DNA from: Anthopleura xanthogrammica | Taxonomy: Eukaryota > Cnidaria > Anthozoa > Actiniaria > Actiniidae | DNA: 64,000 nucleotides | NCBI GenBank assembly: GCA_964019055.1 | Contig: OZ025212.1 | Location: forward strand, 7,645,109-7,709,108 | Direction: 5' to 3' | Shown here: positions 40,601 through 50,647 of the stretch, in pieces | How positions within the stretch are numbered: position 1 is the first letter of the stretch | Layout: each line of letters begins with the position of its first letter | Made by a program: the position numbers and the translations under genes | Notes under the pieces: generated by a model | The model's input: the letters and a program-made list of their open reading frames with translations, nothing else | Databases searched by the model: none | What the model was told of the DNA's origin: nothing

Positions 40601-41320
40601 CATCAGCCACAGTGATGACATCATAGCTTCCAGATATTTGATTCTTAAAACGTTCTAAAATGGTCTAAATAGTTGAAGATTGGTTTCGAAATGAAAAGAT
40701 TCACATATTTACTTCTTTTAGATATGATATTTGCAAGTTTGGATGAACTATTGTTTCGATTTGGTACTGTTTCGGTGTTTCGGTGTTTCGGTGTTTAGTA
40801 ACACCCGGAAAAGAGGGACTGTTCACAGTCTAGAAGTGACAGGAAGTATAATTCACCTTGTCAAACAGAATACTAAATACACAAAAGGCGTCCCTCTGAG
40901 GCGTGTGATGGAGTGCGAAGTAGTGAGAACTTTGAAAAAGGACATCTAGATGTTTACAAACTAAATACACAAAAGGCGTCCCTCTGAGGCGTGTGATGGA
41001 GTGCGAAGTAGTGAGTACTTTGAAGATCACAACACTCAAAAGGACACTTATTTCGAAGAAAAATTTCATTTGATTCCAGTGAATTTTAACCTTAAAATCC
41101 ACATAATTGCTCAAATTGTCAATTATTAGGAATTTTCACGAGATAGCACCGTATTTTAAAATTATATTTCAACCACGAAGAAGGCGAGTTCCTTGCATCC
41201 ATGGTTGTTGTCATCTCATAAAGGACCGTGAGGGACTTGATTCGAATTAAAATATGCTAATTACTTTGATAAGGTGCATATTAATCACCGTCCTTTTGAA
41301 GCGTGTGAACGAGTCTCAAC
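37685..41320. mobile_element. Composite foldback element (~3.6 kb)
   Basis: Outer arms 37685-38340 and 40865-41320 are inverted copies; for example ccctcacggtcctttatgag pairs with ctcataaaggaccgtgaggg, and caattatgtggattttaagg with its mirror. The left arm holds about four and the right about two copies of a ~95-bp unit containing cgcctcagaggg and cttcaaagt. Inside, 38525-38655 mirrors 39798-39915, and 39914-40110 mirrors 40612-40807 with repeated cgaaacac. No transposase is seen; short ORFs between the arms match nothing I recognise. Confidence 0.75.
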
Positions 41321-41361
41321 CGATGCACTGCGAAGGAGTGATCATCGTCCTCTGAGTATAA

Positions 41362-42344
41362 ATGAAGATGATAAGTCGAGTCCAAATATTTCTTTTCCTT
41401 TCTCTTCCTCATTCGATCCTTTTGCTAGACAGCAGTAACCAAACTTCTTTTCCGGCACAGTTTCCATGTACAAGCGAGATATTTTGTCATGGAAAATTAC
41501 TTCGAGAAGTTCAAATGGCAAGACTCTTTAACGACTCAAAGTCCTTCGTTGACATGAGACTGCGACAAAATCCAGAGGAAGTGATGAAGGCATTTGAAGC
41601 CCTTGGCAAGAATCCAAGCCGGAACACACTTCAAAACTTCGTCAGCAACTATTTTGAGTCTCCTGGTGAAGACCTAGTTACGTGGATTCCGTCAGATTGG
41701 AAGGATAAACCTTCTTTCCTTGAGAAGGTAATCAAAAATATAATAACGCATTATTTATGTTGCATGAGCAATAGGGCTACGTGGCAGTGACGTCAAACTC
41801 AGACAAACAAACCAAATTTCTCATCTCCTTGAGTCCGATTTCTGCCGTTTGGTTTTTAATGACAACTTTTTTTGAAAAGCAATGGTTTGTGATAAAAGAT
41901 AAATAGATAAAATGTGTTTCTCCGTTTTCTTTTCATTATGATACTACACTTGTCTGGGCGTGTTTCTATTACAAGCGAACTATTTTTAGAATAGTCACGC
42001 AGCCCTAGTATAAAAATTAGATTGTGAAATCGAAGGCCATTTATTTCAGTTATGCTATTAGTGTTTAATACCCTCTTATAAATAAAGTTTCTATCTATCT
42101 TACCTCTCTTGGGATTTATAATGATTTAATGACCGGATTCATGATTTATATAGCGCCCTTTCTATATGTATACATAATCAAAGGCGCTTTACGATCATGA
42201 GATGTGGTTAGTATCAGGGTGACAAAGGTATCGATCACGTATCACGGACAAATTTTTCATGAATTCACGAATCACGAAAAACGATTAATGACCAAGCTGA
42301 TACAAGGATTTCGTGTGTAACACTTGAAAGTCTAACCGTTTGCA

Positions 42345-42390
<46 letters not shown>

Positions 42391-45300
42391 TTGAGTGTTA
42401 GTTCGGCCGGGACTCGAACCACGACCTCCCGCATGAAAGTCCGGTGCTCAAACAACTGAGCCAACCGGGCGGAATTGCCGGCAGTGTTAATAGACCCCTT
42501 TCATGTGACGTCAAAGCAGCTCAATTTGGAGGACAAAACAAAAGAATTTCAATCTCCTGAGAATTGGAACCTATTGTTTTGTTCTCCAAATTGAGTTGCA
42601 TTTCGACGTGCTGCAAGCGGTCAACTAGAGCAAACAAGGGCCACTTAGGCACTTATTTGCAAGCAAGGAAAATGAGCCAGGTCATGCATGATTGGCACAT
42701 CAACCCTCTCAGCTCCTTCCCCCACAGGTAGCCCAAGCTATGGTTCTGAATATATATAGAGAGGATGTAAGGCAGATCAAAAAATTTCTTTAAAATAAAA
42801 TAAATTTCATATTTTATTGTTTCTTTACCGGTATATCAATGTTTTATTGCATGTTTTGTGGTTTTCCGACGGTTTGGTTGCATTTTAAGGCGATTTTAGG
42901 AAATTTTATCTCCTCTCTCTTCGTCTTAAGAGAGGAGATAAAATTTCCTAAAATCGCCTTAAAATGCAACCAAACCGTCAGCAAACCACAAAACATGCAA
43001 TAAAACATTGATATACCGGTAAAGAAACAATAAGATATGAAATTTATTTTATTTTAAAGAAATTTTTTGATCTGCCATACATTCTCTCTATATATATTCA
43101 GAACCATAGCTTGGGCTACCTGTGCTTCCCCCTTAACGAATATAAACTAGACGCTCTTGGAGCGTTCACTGGGTTGCCTGTGCGAGAGCTCGCCCACTCA
43201 CCAATCCTATATACTCTATTATTTCTTACCAAAGTGTTCCTTTTGGGTTCAAAGTCCCCCTTTATTAAAAACATTTTAAATTCTAGTAAGGCATTAGTGT
43301 TGCGTTACTGACTTGTCAACGCATATTATATTTTTACTTGACCTACTAGAGTACCTTTCAAGACTAGCTGATGAAATAAACATATCTATTTCAGTATCGA
43401 AACTGTTCGCTGCAAAACAAACGTTTTATCAATGTAAATACTCTTAGCCAAAATGTGTTTAACTGGTTCGATTTGTTTTTCCCTCAGCCTTTTTGTTTCC
43501 TGTATCAGTTTTCATAAATGGAAATATTCAACAAGGAGTCTTGGCAGTTCGCTTTCTTGTAGATCACTATCAGCTCGTCTGACTTCTACAAGTTCTTGGA
43601 GTCAGCTTTCATCAAAGCTTTGTTTGTCACTCGTTTTGTAGTTTGTCTCAGTATATTTTTTTGTATCTGAGATCTGGTAAGATCTAGTTTGATCATAGCT
43701 AGGTAGTTTATATATTCTCTTAGTCTATTTTGACTAGTTTGTCTTGTTCTACGATTCTCATACCGTAGTTTGCTCATAGATTCTCAAAGATAGCTCATAG
43801 ATTCTCAGACTTCTCTCTTTGAGTATGTGGACCAACCCGTTCCAAAATCGCTCAATAACATCTTTTAGTGTTTGTCTACCACGTATACGCGTGTGTGTTT
43901 GTAAGTAGTTTAAGCGTAGCGTTAAAAAACCTAAAGACAATAGTACGCAACATGCCTACAGACAACCTAGTACTTCACGAACCCTGAACGAATTGAATGA
44001 ATTAATGGTGACACAACACTAAAAACTATAAATACATCGTCCTCCATGTCGTGTGGCAACTTCATTGGACATTGGACATTGTTTACAAGTTCTCGACCAA
44101 TCATGACGTGTGAAATTATGGTCTACCTGACGCCCGAAAAACGGATCTCATTTTAAGACTGGTTTGCTACCATAGCAACCCAGTAATAATGGCCTTATAT
44201 AATATGAATAATGGCCGCTCTCTTTGTGCATATATAGTAAAGGGGGTAGTAAGGATTGCTAGTAGGTGTGCCTGTGATCTCCCCCCCCCCCCCCCTCCAA
44301 TGACATTTTATTTTAAATAGAATTTTTAATGTGTATCGATGATTAGGCAGGTAATTATAAGAGTGACCCCTTCAATCCCAGGGTGTCTTGGGTCGCCATA
44401 ATACTAAAACACCTATCCTTTACTGTCAGATCAAGGATAAAAATCTAAAAGAATTTGGAGCGGCTCTGAACAGTCTGTGGAAAAAGCTAGGCAGGAACAT
44501 CAGCACAGAAGCACGAAGTTACCCAAATCGTTCCTCACTGATTCTAGTTGATAAACCGTTTATAGTTCCAGGAGGACGTTTCCGAGAGTACTATTACTGG
44601 GACACATTCTGGACGGTAGAGGGTCTACTGGTGTGTGAGATGAAGCAAACGGTTCGTTACATGATCGACAACTTTGTGCAACTGGTAAAAGCCAATGGGT
44701 TCATTCCTAACGGTGGAAGGATTTATTATCTCAACCGCAGTCAGCCTCCATTCTTTATCCCAATTGTCGAGCGATATCTTAATGCTACCAATGATTTTGA
44801 CTTTGTAAAGAGGATTCTCCCTACCCTTGAGGCAGAGTACAATTTTTGGAATCGTAATCGTACGATAGAGGTTGAAATAGCAGGTAAAAAATATCGTTTG
44901 AATCAATATGCTGCAGATACGAATACACCAAGGCCTGAGTCGTATTACGAGGACGTGCACACAGCGGAAGGAAAAACAGAAAAGGAAAAAGCTGACTTAT
45001 ATCAAGACCTGGCGTCAGGAGCTGAAAGTGGGTGGGATTTCTCAAGCAGGTGGTTCAAGAGATCTTCTAAAAGCTTAAAGACTATCCGTACAAGGAAGAT
45101 TATTCCTGTTGATCTTAATGCGTTTCTGTATCGTAACGAGAAAACGTTGGAGATGATGTTCATGCGAGCTGGGGACACTTCAAAAGCCAATGATTTCAAA
45201 CAACTTGCAGAAAGAAGACAAGAAGCAATGGAGCGAGTCTTCTGGAACGAGGATCAATCTGCATGGTTGGATTACGACCTGGAATCCAAGTCTTCAAACA

Positions 45301-45848
45301 CAGAGTTTTATGCTTCTAGTGTTGTCCCACTCTGGGCGGGGCTCCACCGCGGCAACGCGACCCGGGACAAACTAGTTGTAAACAAACTGAAAAAGCTTAA
45401 AGTCCTTGGGTTACCCGGCGGCGTCCCGACGTCTTTGTTAAACTCCAGTCAACAATGGGACTACCCAAACTCATGGGCTCCGATACAGTATATGGCGCTG
45501 GAGGGAATGGCGAATTCAAAGGATAAAAGCATACAATATACAGCCCTACAACTGGCGCAGAACTGGACACTTACTAACTATAAAGCGTGGAAGGAAACTA
45601 AACATATGTTTGAGAAGTACGACGCACTTATCCAAGGTGCACCAGGGGGAGGGGGAGAGTACGATATTCAAGTTGGTTTTGGTTGGACCAATGGCGTTGC
45701 GCTGCACATTTTAAAGCGATACCCAAGTGTTCTTCAAACCCCCACACCAAAGCCACCATCTTCCATTGCAGAACTGCTATTGTCGAACATCCGAGTTCTG
45801 TTGGTAGCAAGCACAGTGGGATTTAATTTTGGTAATGTGAAACAATGA
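41362..45848 (+). CDS. TREH: Trehalase (GH37), secreted or membrane-anchored, complete
   Basis: Hydrolyses alpha,alpha-trehalose to two glucose molecules. Two coding exons, 41362-41727 and 44430-45848, joined in phase 0 across a 2.7-kb intron, give 594 residues. Residues 1-22 form a signal peptide (IFLFLSLPHSILLL). Trehalase signature 1, PGGRFREYYYWDT, is at 169-181 and signature 2, QWDYPNSWAP, at 464-473. The general-acid motif ESGWDFSSRW (Asp325) and the general-base motif GGGGEY (Glu532) are both intact, by analogy with E. coli TreA Asp312/Glu496. A hydrophobic C-terminus (residues ~569-585) could be a GPI-anchor signal, as in mammalian TREH; that is inference. Start: the ATG at 41362, with a second in-frame ATG at 41368. 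A possible AATAAA lies at 46466. The start sits about 40 bp beyond the arm of a foldback element. Confidence 0.96.
42404..42473 (-). repeat. tRNA-like segment in trehalase intron 1
   Basis: The minus strand reads GGTTGGCTCAGTTGTTTGAG (A-box-like), then a stem region ACCGGACTTTCATGCGGGAG and B-box-like GGTTCGAGTCC. The acceptor stem does not close cleanly. It is most likely a tRNA-derived SINE head or relic rather than a working tRNA. Confidence 0.55.
42487..42615. mobile_element. Palindromic MITE, copy 4 of the gacgtcacgtg/tctata family
   Basis: Ends aatagacccctttcatgtga and tttcgacgtgctg, with arms gcagctcaatttggaggaca and its mirror. It lies in trehalase intron 1, directly beside the tRNA-like segment. 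Confidence 0.8.
42724..43123. repeat. Near-perfect ~400-bp palindrome in trehalase intron 1
   Basis: Two arms of about 198 bp are inverted copies with only a few mismatches and a loop of four to eight bases near 42922-42925. Outer text acaggtagcccaagctatgg pairs with ccatagcttgggctacctgt. The transcript would form one long, almost continuous hairpin. Confidence 0.9.
43245..43925 (-). mobile_element. Inverted partial copy of the gene B intron element
   Basis: This matches, on the opposite strand, the interior of the ~1.2-kb unit at 32081-33290 in gene B intron 7 (for example attctagtaaggcattagtg and aacgttttatcaatgtaaat). A third fragment with the cgcacacgccgtacg motif is at 36490-36545. Confidence 0.65.
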
Positions 45849-46179
45849 AACATAATGAACTTCAAGGACCTCTCAGTACCCTAAAAAGCGTGAGGGGAGG
45901 GGTACTTATAGAGATTGGTATATTTAGCAGACTAGTATGCATAGACGTAAAATGTGGAGGCTGATAACCAAACATTTAGACCCTTCCTCCCTATGTAGTA
46001 CCTGATTTAGTTGTCTACGTGTATTGATTAGACTACTTCTAATAGAAATATAGATCAGGATGATAGACAACCCTTTTTTGGGATATTCGATTGGGTTTTG
46101 GATGACTGCGCAGTACTAGGGATTTTGGATGACTGCGCAGTACTAGGGACAATAGTCTACGCTTGTGCTACATAGTTAC

Positions 46180-46350
46180 TAGATGATGATGATAATGATG
46201 ATGATATGATGATGATGATGATGATGATGATAATAAAGATGATGATAATAATGATGATGATGATGATAATGATGATGATAATAATGATGATGATGATGAT
46301 GATATGATGATGATAATAATAATGATGATTATGATGACTATAATAATGAT
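46180..46350. repeat. GAT/ATG trinucleotide microsatellite
   Basis: Imperfect (GAT)n with AAT interruptions downstream of trehalase. Confidence 0.9.
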
Positions 46351-46746
46351 ATTAATAAGTTATTTTAAATTATGCATTGAACAAAGTATGATTTTTTACA
46401 ATATTTTTGAAAGTCTACCTAAATTAGTGAATACGATATTTTATGTAAACTGGATTTGATAGAAGAATAAAAATAAGCTAATATCCACGTGACTTAAAAG
46501 CATTAAAGGCAATTTTGTTTAATCTACTCGCAGCACAAAGGACATAAACGACGTGGACTTGGGTACACTAGGGGGAGGAATGGGGGGGGGGGGGGGTTGA
46601 CCTTGACTGATCCGGTGATGATCTACGAAACGAAATCGCATACTAAATTTTTATTGATAATTTTAATGCTGCAGAAAAATTTAAAGCAAGCTAAAAAAAA
46701 CAATGGCACGGATTTATAATAAAAAAGATCATCGAACAAAAAAACG

Positions 46747-46818
46747 AGGTCCCACCGAGATTTGAACTCGGATCGCTGGATTCAAAGTCCAGAGTGCTAA
46801 CCATTACACCATGGGGCC
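46747..46818 (-). tRNA. trnQ-TTG: tRNA-Gln (anticodon TTG)
   Basis: The minus strand forms a 72-nt cloverleaf: acceptor GGCCCCA/TGGGACC, D-arm TGGTGTAATGGTTAGCA, anticodon loop CTTTGAA with TTG, and T-arm GTTCAAATC. It is almost identical to the standard metazoan tRNA-Gln(TTG). A run of seven T lies three nt after the discriminator base on the minus strand, an RNA polymerase III terminator. One acceptor pair is a C3-A70 mismatch where U-A is usual. No intron; CCA is not encoded. Confidence 0.9.
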
Positions 46819-47383
46819 AATGACATGACATTGTAAGACCAGATTTCGATATCATTCGTAGGCTAACATAGCTGATGTAAATTCGAGTTATTTTCAAGTA
46901 ATATTCAACGTAAGAAATATCTTGGACTTATTTATTTCAAAGAAAATGCGTGTTATTGTACGCCGGTAATTTTTCTATGGATACACCGCCAATATTTTTT
47001 CGAAAAGCACATGTTTACAAATAATTATCATTTTTTAGATTTTATTCTTTTGATGATCATTCGTTTTCTAGCAACTAGTCTTAAAAAATAATATCGGAAA
47101 AATATTAAAGTATCAGACGAAAATATGAGCTACGAAAAATTGGCTAAAATTAGACCAATCAAATGTCTACACATAACGAATGAGCTGCAAAAGCCTGGGA
47201 ACTAGTGGTACTTTATTGTTCTTGGCTCCATTCAACCATAAGTCAAATTTATATATAAAATATCAGCTGTTAAATTTGGAAAAAGAATAGAGTTTTAAAT
47301 CCTTAGCATATTTATACCGTACCGTAGCCGTATCAGACAATCTCTTTCAAGGTTTAGCTAGTGATACAGTTCTTTTTACAAGG

Positions 47384-48364
47384 ATGAAGCTCTCTGTTTC
47401 AAGCATTTTTATGTGCTCGATGATTTTTATTTTTGGCGCGTACCTTATTACTGCACATGAAGAACATAAAGGAAGCCGTTTACATGATACTAAACTAACA
47501 CATGATAAAGAGTAAGTGAATTTATATTACATCTGGTTATTATGGTGTTCAGATCGCACACAATTCGTGGCTGCGTTTGTGAAGCTGTTTTCTGCGAACG
47601 ATTAAAGTGCACGTGTATAAATACATGATATCCATTCATTTGAATTAGTGCTATGCTATTATTCTATTTATTTATCATTTTGAAGTAATATTATGGATTG
47701 AGTACCCTAAAAGTAAAATTATGGATTGGCTACCTTTGACATTACAGCCAGTTAATACGGCTATTCGTTACAAAGATAGATGGTTAAGATCAGTAAATTA
47801 ACTAAATTTTCTTTTACCTCGTGGTACTAGAGTAATTGAAAAACGATATAAGCTAATCAAAACATTGTCATAAAAAAAAGAAGAGATTAATCATTTTTTT
47901 AAACTATAATATTTGTGTGATTAATTTTGATCACAAAATTTCCCAAATTTGAAATTTCATTTTAGTGATGAAAAATTAAATATCAATTGAAATGAAGGAA
48001 TGGAGAGCAGGTGTTAAAAGACATGAAACAGAGAAAAGTGCTTTAACAACTTACCGTGAATTTTATCTTTAGGCACATTAAAGAGCATCTCAAAGATGAA
48101 ATAGATGTAAAAGATGAAAACTTGAAGGAAGAAGATCTTCAGTTCCACTATTTTAAGCTTCATGATTATGATGGCAATAACAAGTTGGATGGTATAGAGC
48201 TGATGAATGCCATGACTCATTACCATGACGAGGAAGATAACAGTACTACAACATATACTGATGACCAGTTGTCAAGTATGATTGATCAGATTCTAGGAGA
48301 GGATGACACTAACAAAGATGGATATATTGATTATCCAGAGTTCATTGCATCACAGAAGAGTTAA
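47384..48364 (+). CDS. MCFD2: MCFD2, EF-hand cargo-receptor subunit, complete
   Basis: MCFD2 is a soluble luminal protein that binds the lectin LMAN1 (ERGIC-53) in a calcium-dependent manner and exports selected glycoproteins from ER to Golgi. Two coding exons, 47384-47511 and 48073-48364 (phase 2), give 139 residues against about 146 in human. A signal peptide covers residues 1-24 (hydrophobic IFMCSMIFIFGAYLI). Two canonical EF-hand loops follow: DYDGNNKLDGIE at 74-85 and DTNKDGYIDYPE at 121-132, all calcium-ligand positions intact. The conserved HFKLHDYDGNN-type context and the DHDKEHI-like join across the intron support MCFD2 over other small EF-hand proteins. The first exon starts at the only ATG before the signal sequence. 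A distant AATAAA at 49649 could end a long 3' UTR. Confidence 0.93.
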
Positions 48365-50647
48365 ATTGAATTGAATATTTGAAATGATATTCCAATACCT
48401 TTAAATTGGATATGAATTTGGATAGAAAGAAACTCATGGTAGCTGGAAGTACTGTGTGAATAACCTTTACTCAACTTCGGAGCCATGGATTGCTGTTAAG
48501 ACATTATCAAGAGGACATAGAAGACACTAGTTCAAAGACTTTCTTTTGTTTTAACTAGACAACATACCAGTATATTTTCAGAAAATACTCACATCAGACC
48601 CAATACTTGCATGAAGTTTATTGACAAAAAGTGTGAACAATGACCATTCCATTCTCTCTCCCCCTCCCTCCAAAGCCTGACTCTGATATTGGGAGGATTA
48701 GACAAATTATAGATAATATAGATGATCTTATAGAGCAGTTTTCATATGAGTAGGAAACAATACAGCAAATTTGTTTCCTGTACTATTAACGGGGGGGGGG
48801 GGGGGGGGGGGGGGACTTTAAAAAAAACTTTATAAGCACAGGAAATCTAGAGAACGAACTAGTAACTGTACTGACATACTCCACTGAGCCAACTGGTCAC
48901 ATTGATTCAAGGAGAGTGCTCCACAATTATGCCACCTGTGCTCTCCTGCAAAAATTTTAATGTAGCTGTACCATATCTTGCACTAACTCTTACAGTTAAA
49001 CTAACTATGCATTTTAATTTGATTGGATGAATATTTGAGAAACAATAGGAAGCCATATCAATGTTACATACTCGGAAGCTTCAATAGAAGGTGGCAGTCA
49101 ATTGCCAGTTACTTCATCTCTCACCAATGCTTATTTTATATTTTATGCCAAATAGAAAATAATTAATATTCGTCTAGTGCAGAACACAGCTGCCTGTTTT
49201 TTAAGAGAGCTCCTTCAAAAATTCCAGAATTCTCTGCTGTGCTGTAAGTCAGTACCACTCATAGGAAAACTTCTCTATTGATTTGAGTGCTAAATGGCTT
49301 TTCATATTTCTGTAAAATGGGCAACTCCATATTTTCTAGTATTTGGGCTTAGTTCATCAAACTTACATTGAGTTTACTTAGCAATGATGGAATGGAGCTA
49401 AAAAAAATCCATCTCTAGAAGCTTGTGAGATTTCATTTATGGATGCTACTGTTACAGTTACTGTTACTGTTACAGTTATATACTTGCTGTCATTCATATT
49501 CTACAATACTACTTTATATGATGCTACCGTCATACAGTAGTTGCTCATAGTTAAGACCTGCTATCTCACAATATTGGTATCCTATAGAGTATTATAATTC
49601 CTTTGAAGTGTTGGCACATTTTAGAAGAAATGAATAGTATTAATTTATAATAAAACTTAAATTTGTAACTTGTAGGCTGTATTTTCCTGTTCATATTTTA
49701 CTGAAGAAAAAAAACAGTTTTAGTTTAGCACCTAGACTTTACCACGTGAGAGGACTTTCCTAAATCCCTTGACAAAGTGAGAAAAAGACCGATATATTTT
49801 TCGCTGATCCCAAACAGATTTTCTTGCAATTTCCAACCAAACTGTTCTAATGATCCAGTATGGATAAAAAGTTAAATTTTACACCGTAGAAAATAAGAGA
49901 GATCACTTACTGACGTTTCGGACGCTAGTCCTTCGTCGGAGTAAAAGAGAGAATAAGAGTGGAAGGTAGTGTATATATGATAAAGATAGAAAATAGATAA
50001 CCAATGAGAGCAAGGTAGGCAAGGTTACAAGAAAAAAACAATAAGAAATAATAAAAAGACAAAAGAATAGATTAATTAAAAGCGAAGCGTTCATTCATCC
50101 CATTGGGATTATGAGTTCTATGTTCTAATGATCAGCGGTTACGCGAATAAAATCAAGAATCCGAGCGCGCAAAACGTCACTGCCCTGACGTAATAATCGA
50201 TATTTTACGTCATCTTTTGAGTGCATATTATGGTATATCAACAAAAACTATCAATTTTCAGCGTCCAACCTGTAAAAATTGTTTTCTAAAAAGATGATAT
50301 ATGAAAAATGCATGTTTTTTGATGTATGTACGATTTTAGTTCAACTACCCACAGCGGAAAATGTTGGATTTTTCAAGTCTTCGCAGAAACTGCTATCAGC
50401 GGTTTTGCGCATCGAATCGAACGCGCTGTGACGCGCTGTACGTCATAATGGTTGTATCACAGTGGAAAATTCACTTCGAGAGAAGATTTTGTCGAGAGTA
50501 GACGTGTTGATAGCAGCTAAAGCAAATCTGTAACTAAGTACTAATTACAAACGACTAAAGAACAACGTAGGTAAGGAAAACATCTAAACCTATAGTGTGG
50601 CTTTCGGTTGTCTTCTTTTTGCTGAAAAAAATTGTTTTCGCCTAGAA
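48365..50647. other. Spacer between MCFD2 and the coiled-coil gene
   Basis: No gene is seen. It contains the presumed MCFD2 3' UTR, a poly-G run of about 23 (48791-48814), a small gttact/gttaca repeat near 49450, and a repeat-end-like motif at 49910-49942. The 5' UTR of the coiled-coil gene may include a leader exon ending at a gtaagg donor near 50570. Confidence 0.55.

Larger units (their letters stand above)
45849..47383. other. Trehalase 3' flank and spacer to MCFD2
   Basis: Contains a duplicated 29-bp block (ggatgactgcgcagtactag, 46098-46147), an (ATG)n microsatellite at 46180-46350, a possible AATAAA at 46466-46471, a short poly-G run near 46580 and the tRNA-Gln gene. No other gene is seen. 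Confidence 0.7.

Noticed and set aside
42404..42473. Functional tRNA gene
   Set aside because: The D- and T-like parts are clear, but the acceptor and anticodon stems do not close cleanly; it is best read as a SINE-type relic.
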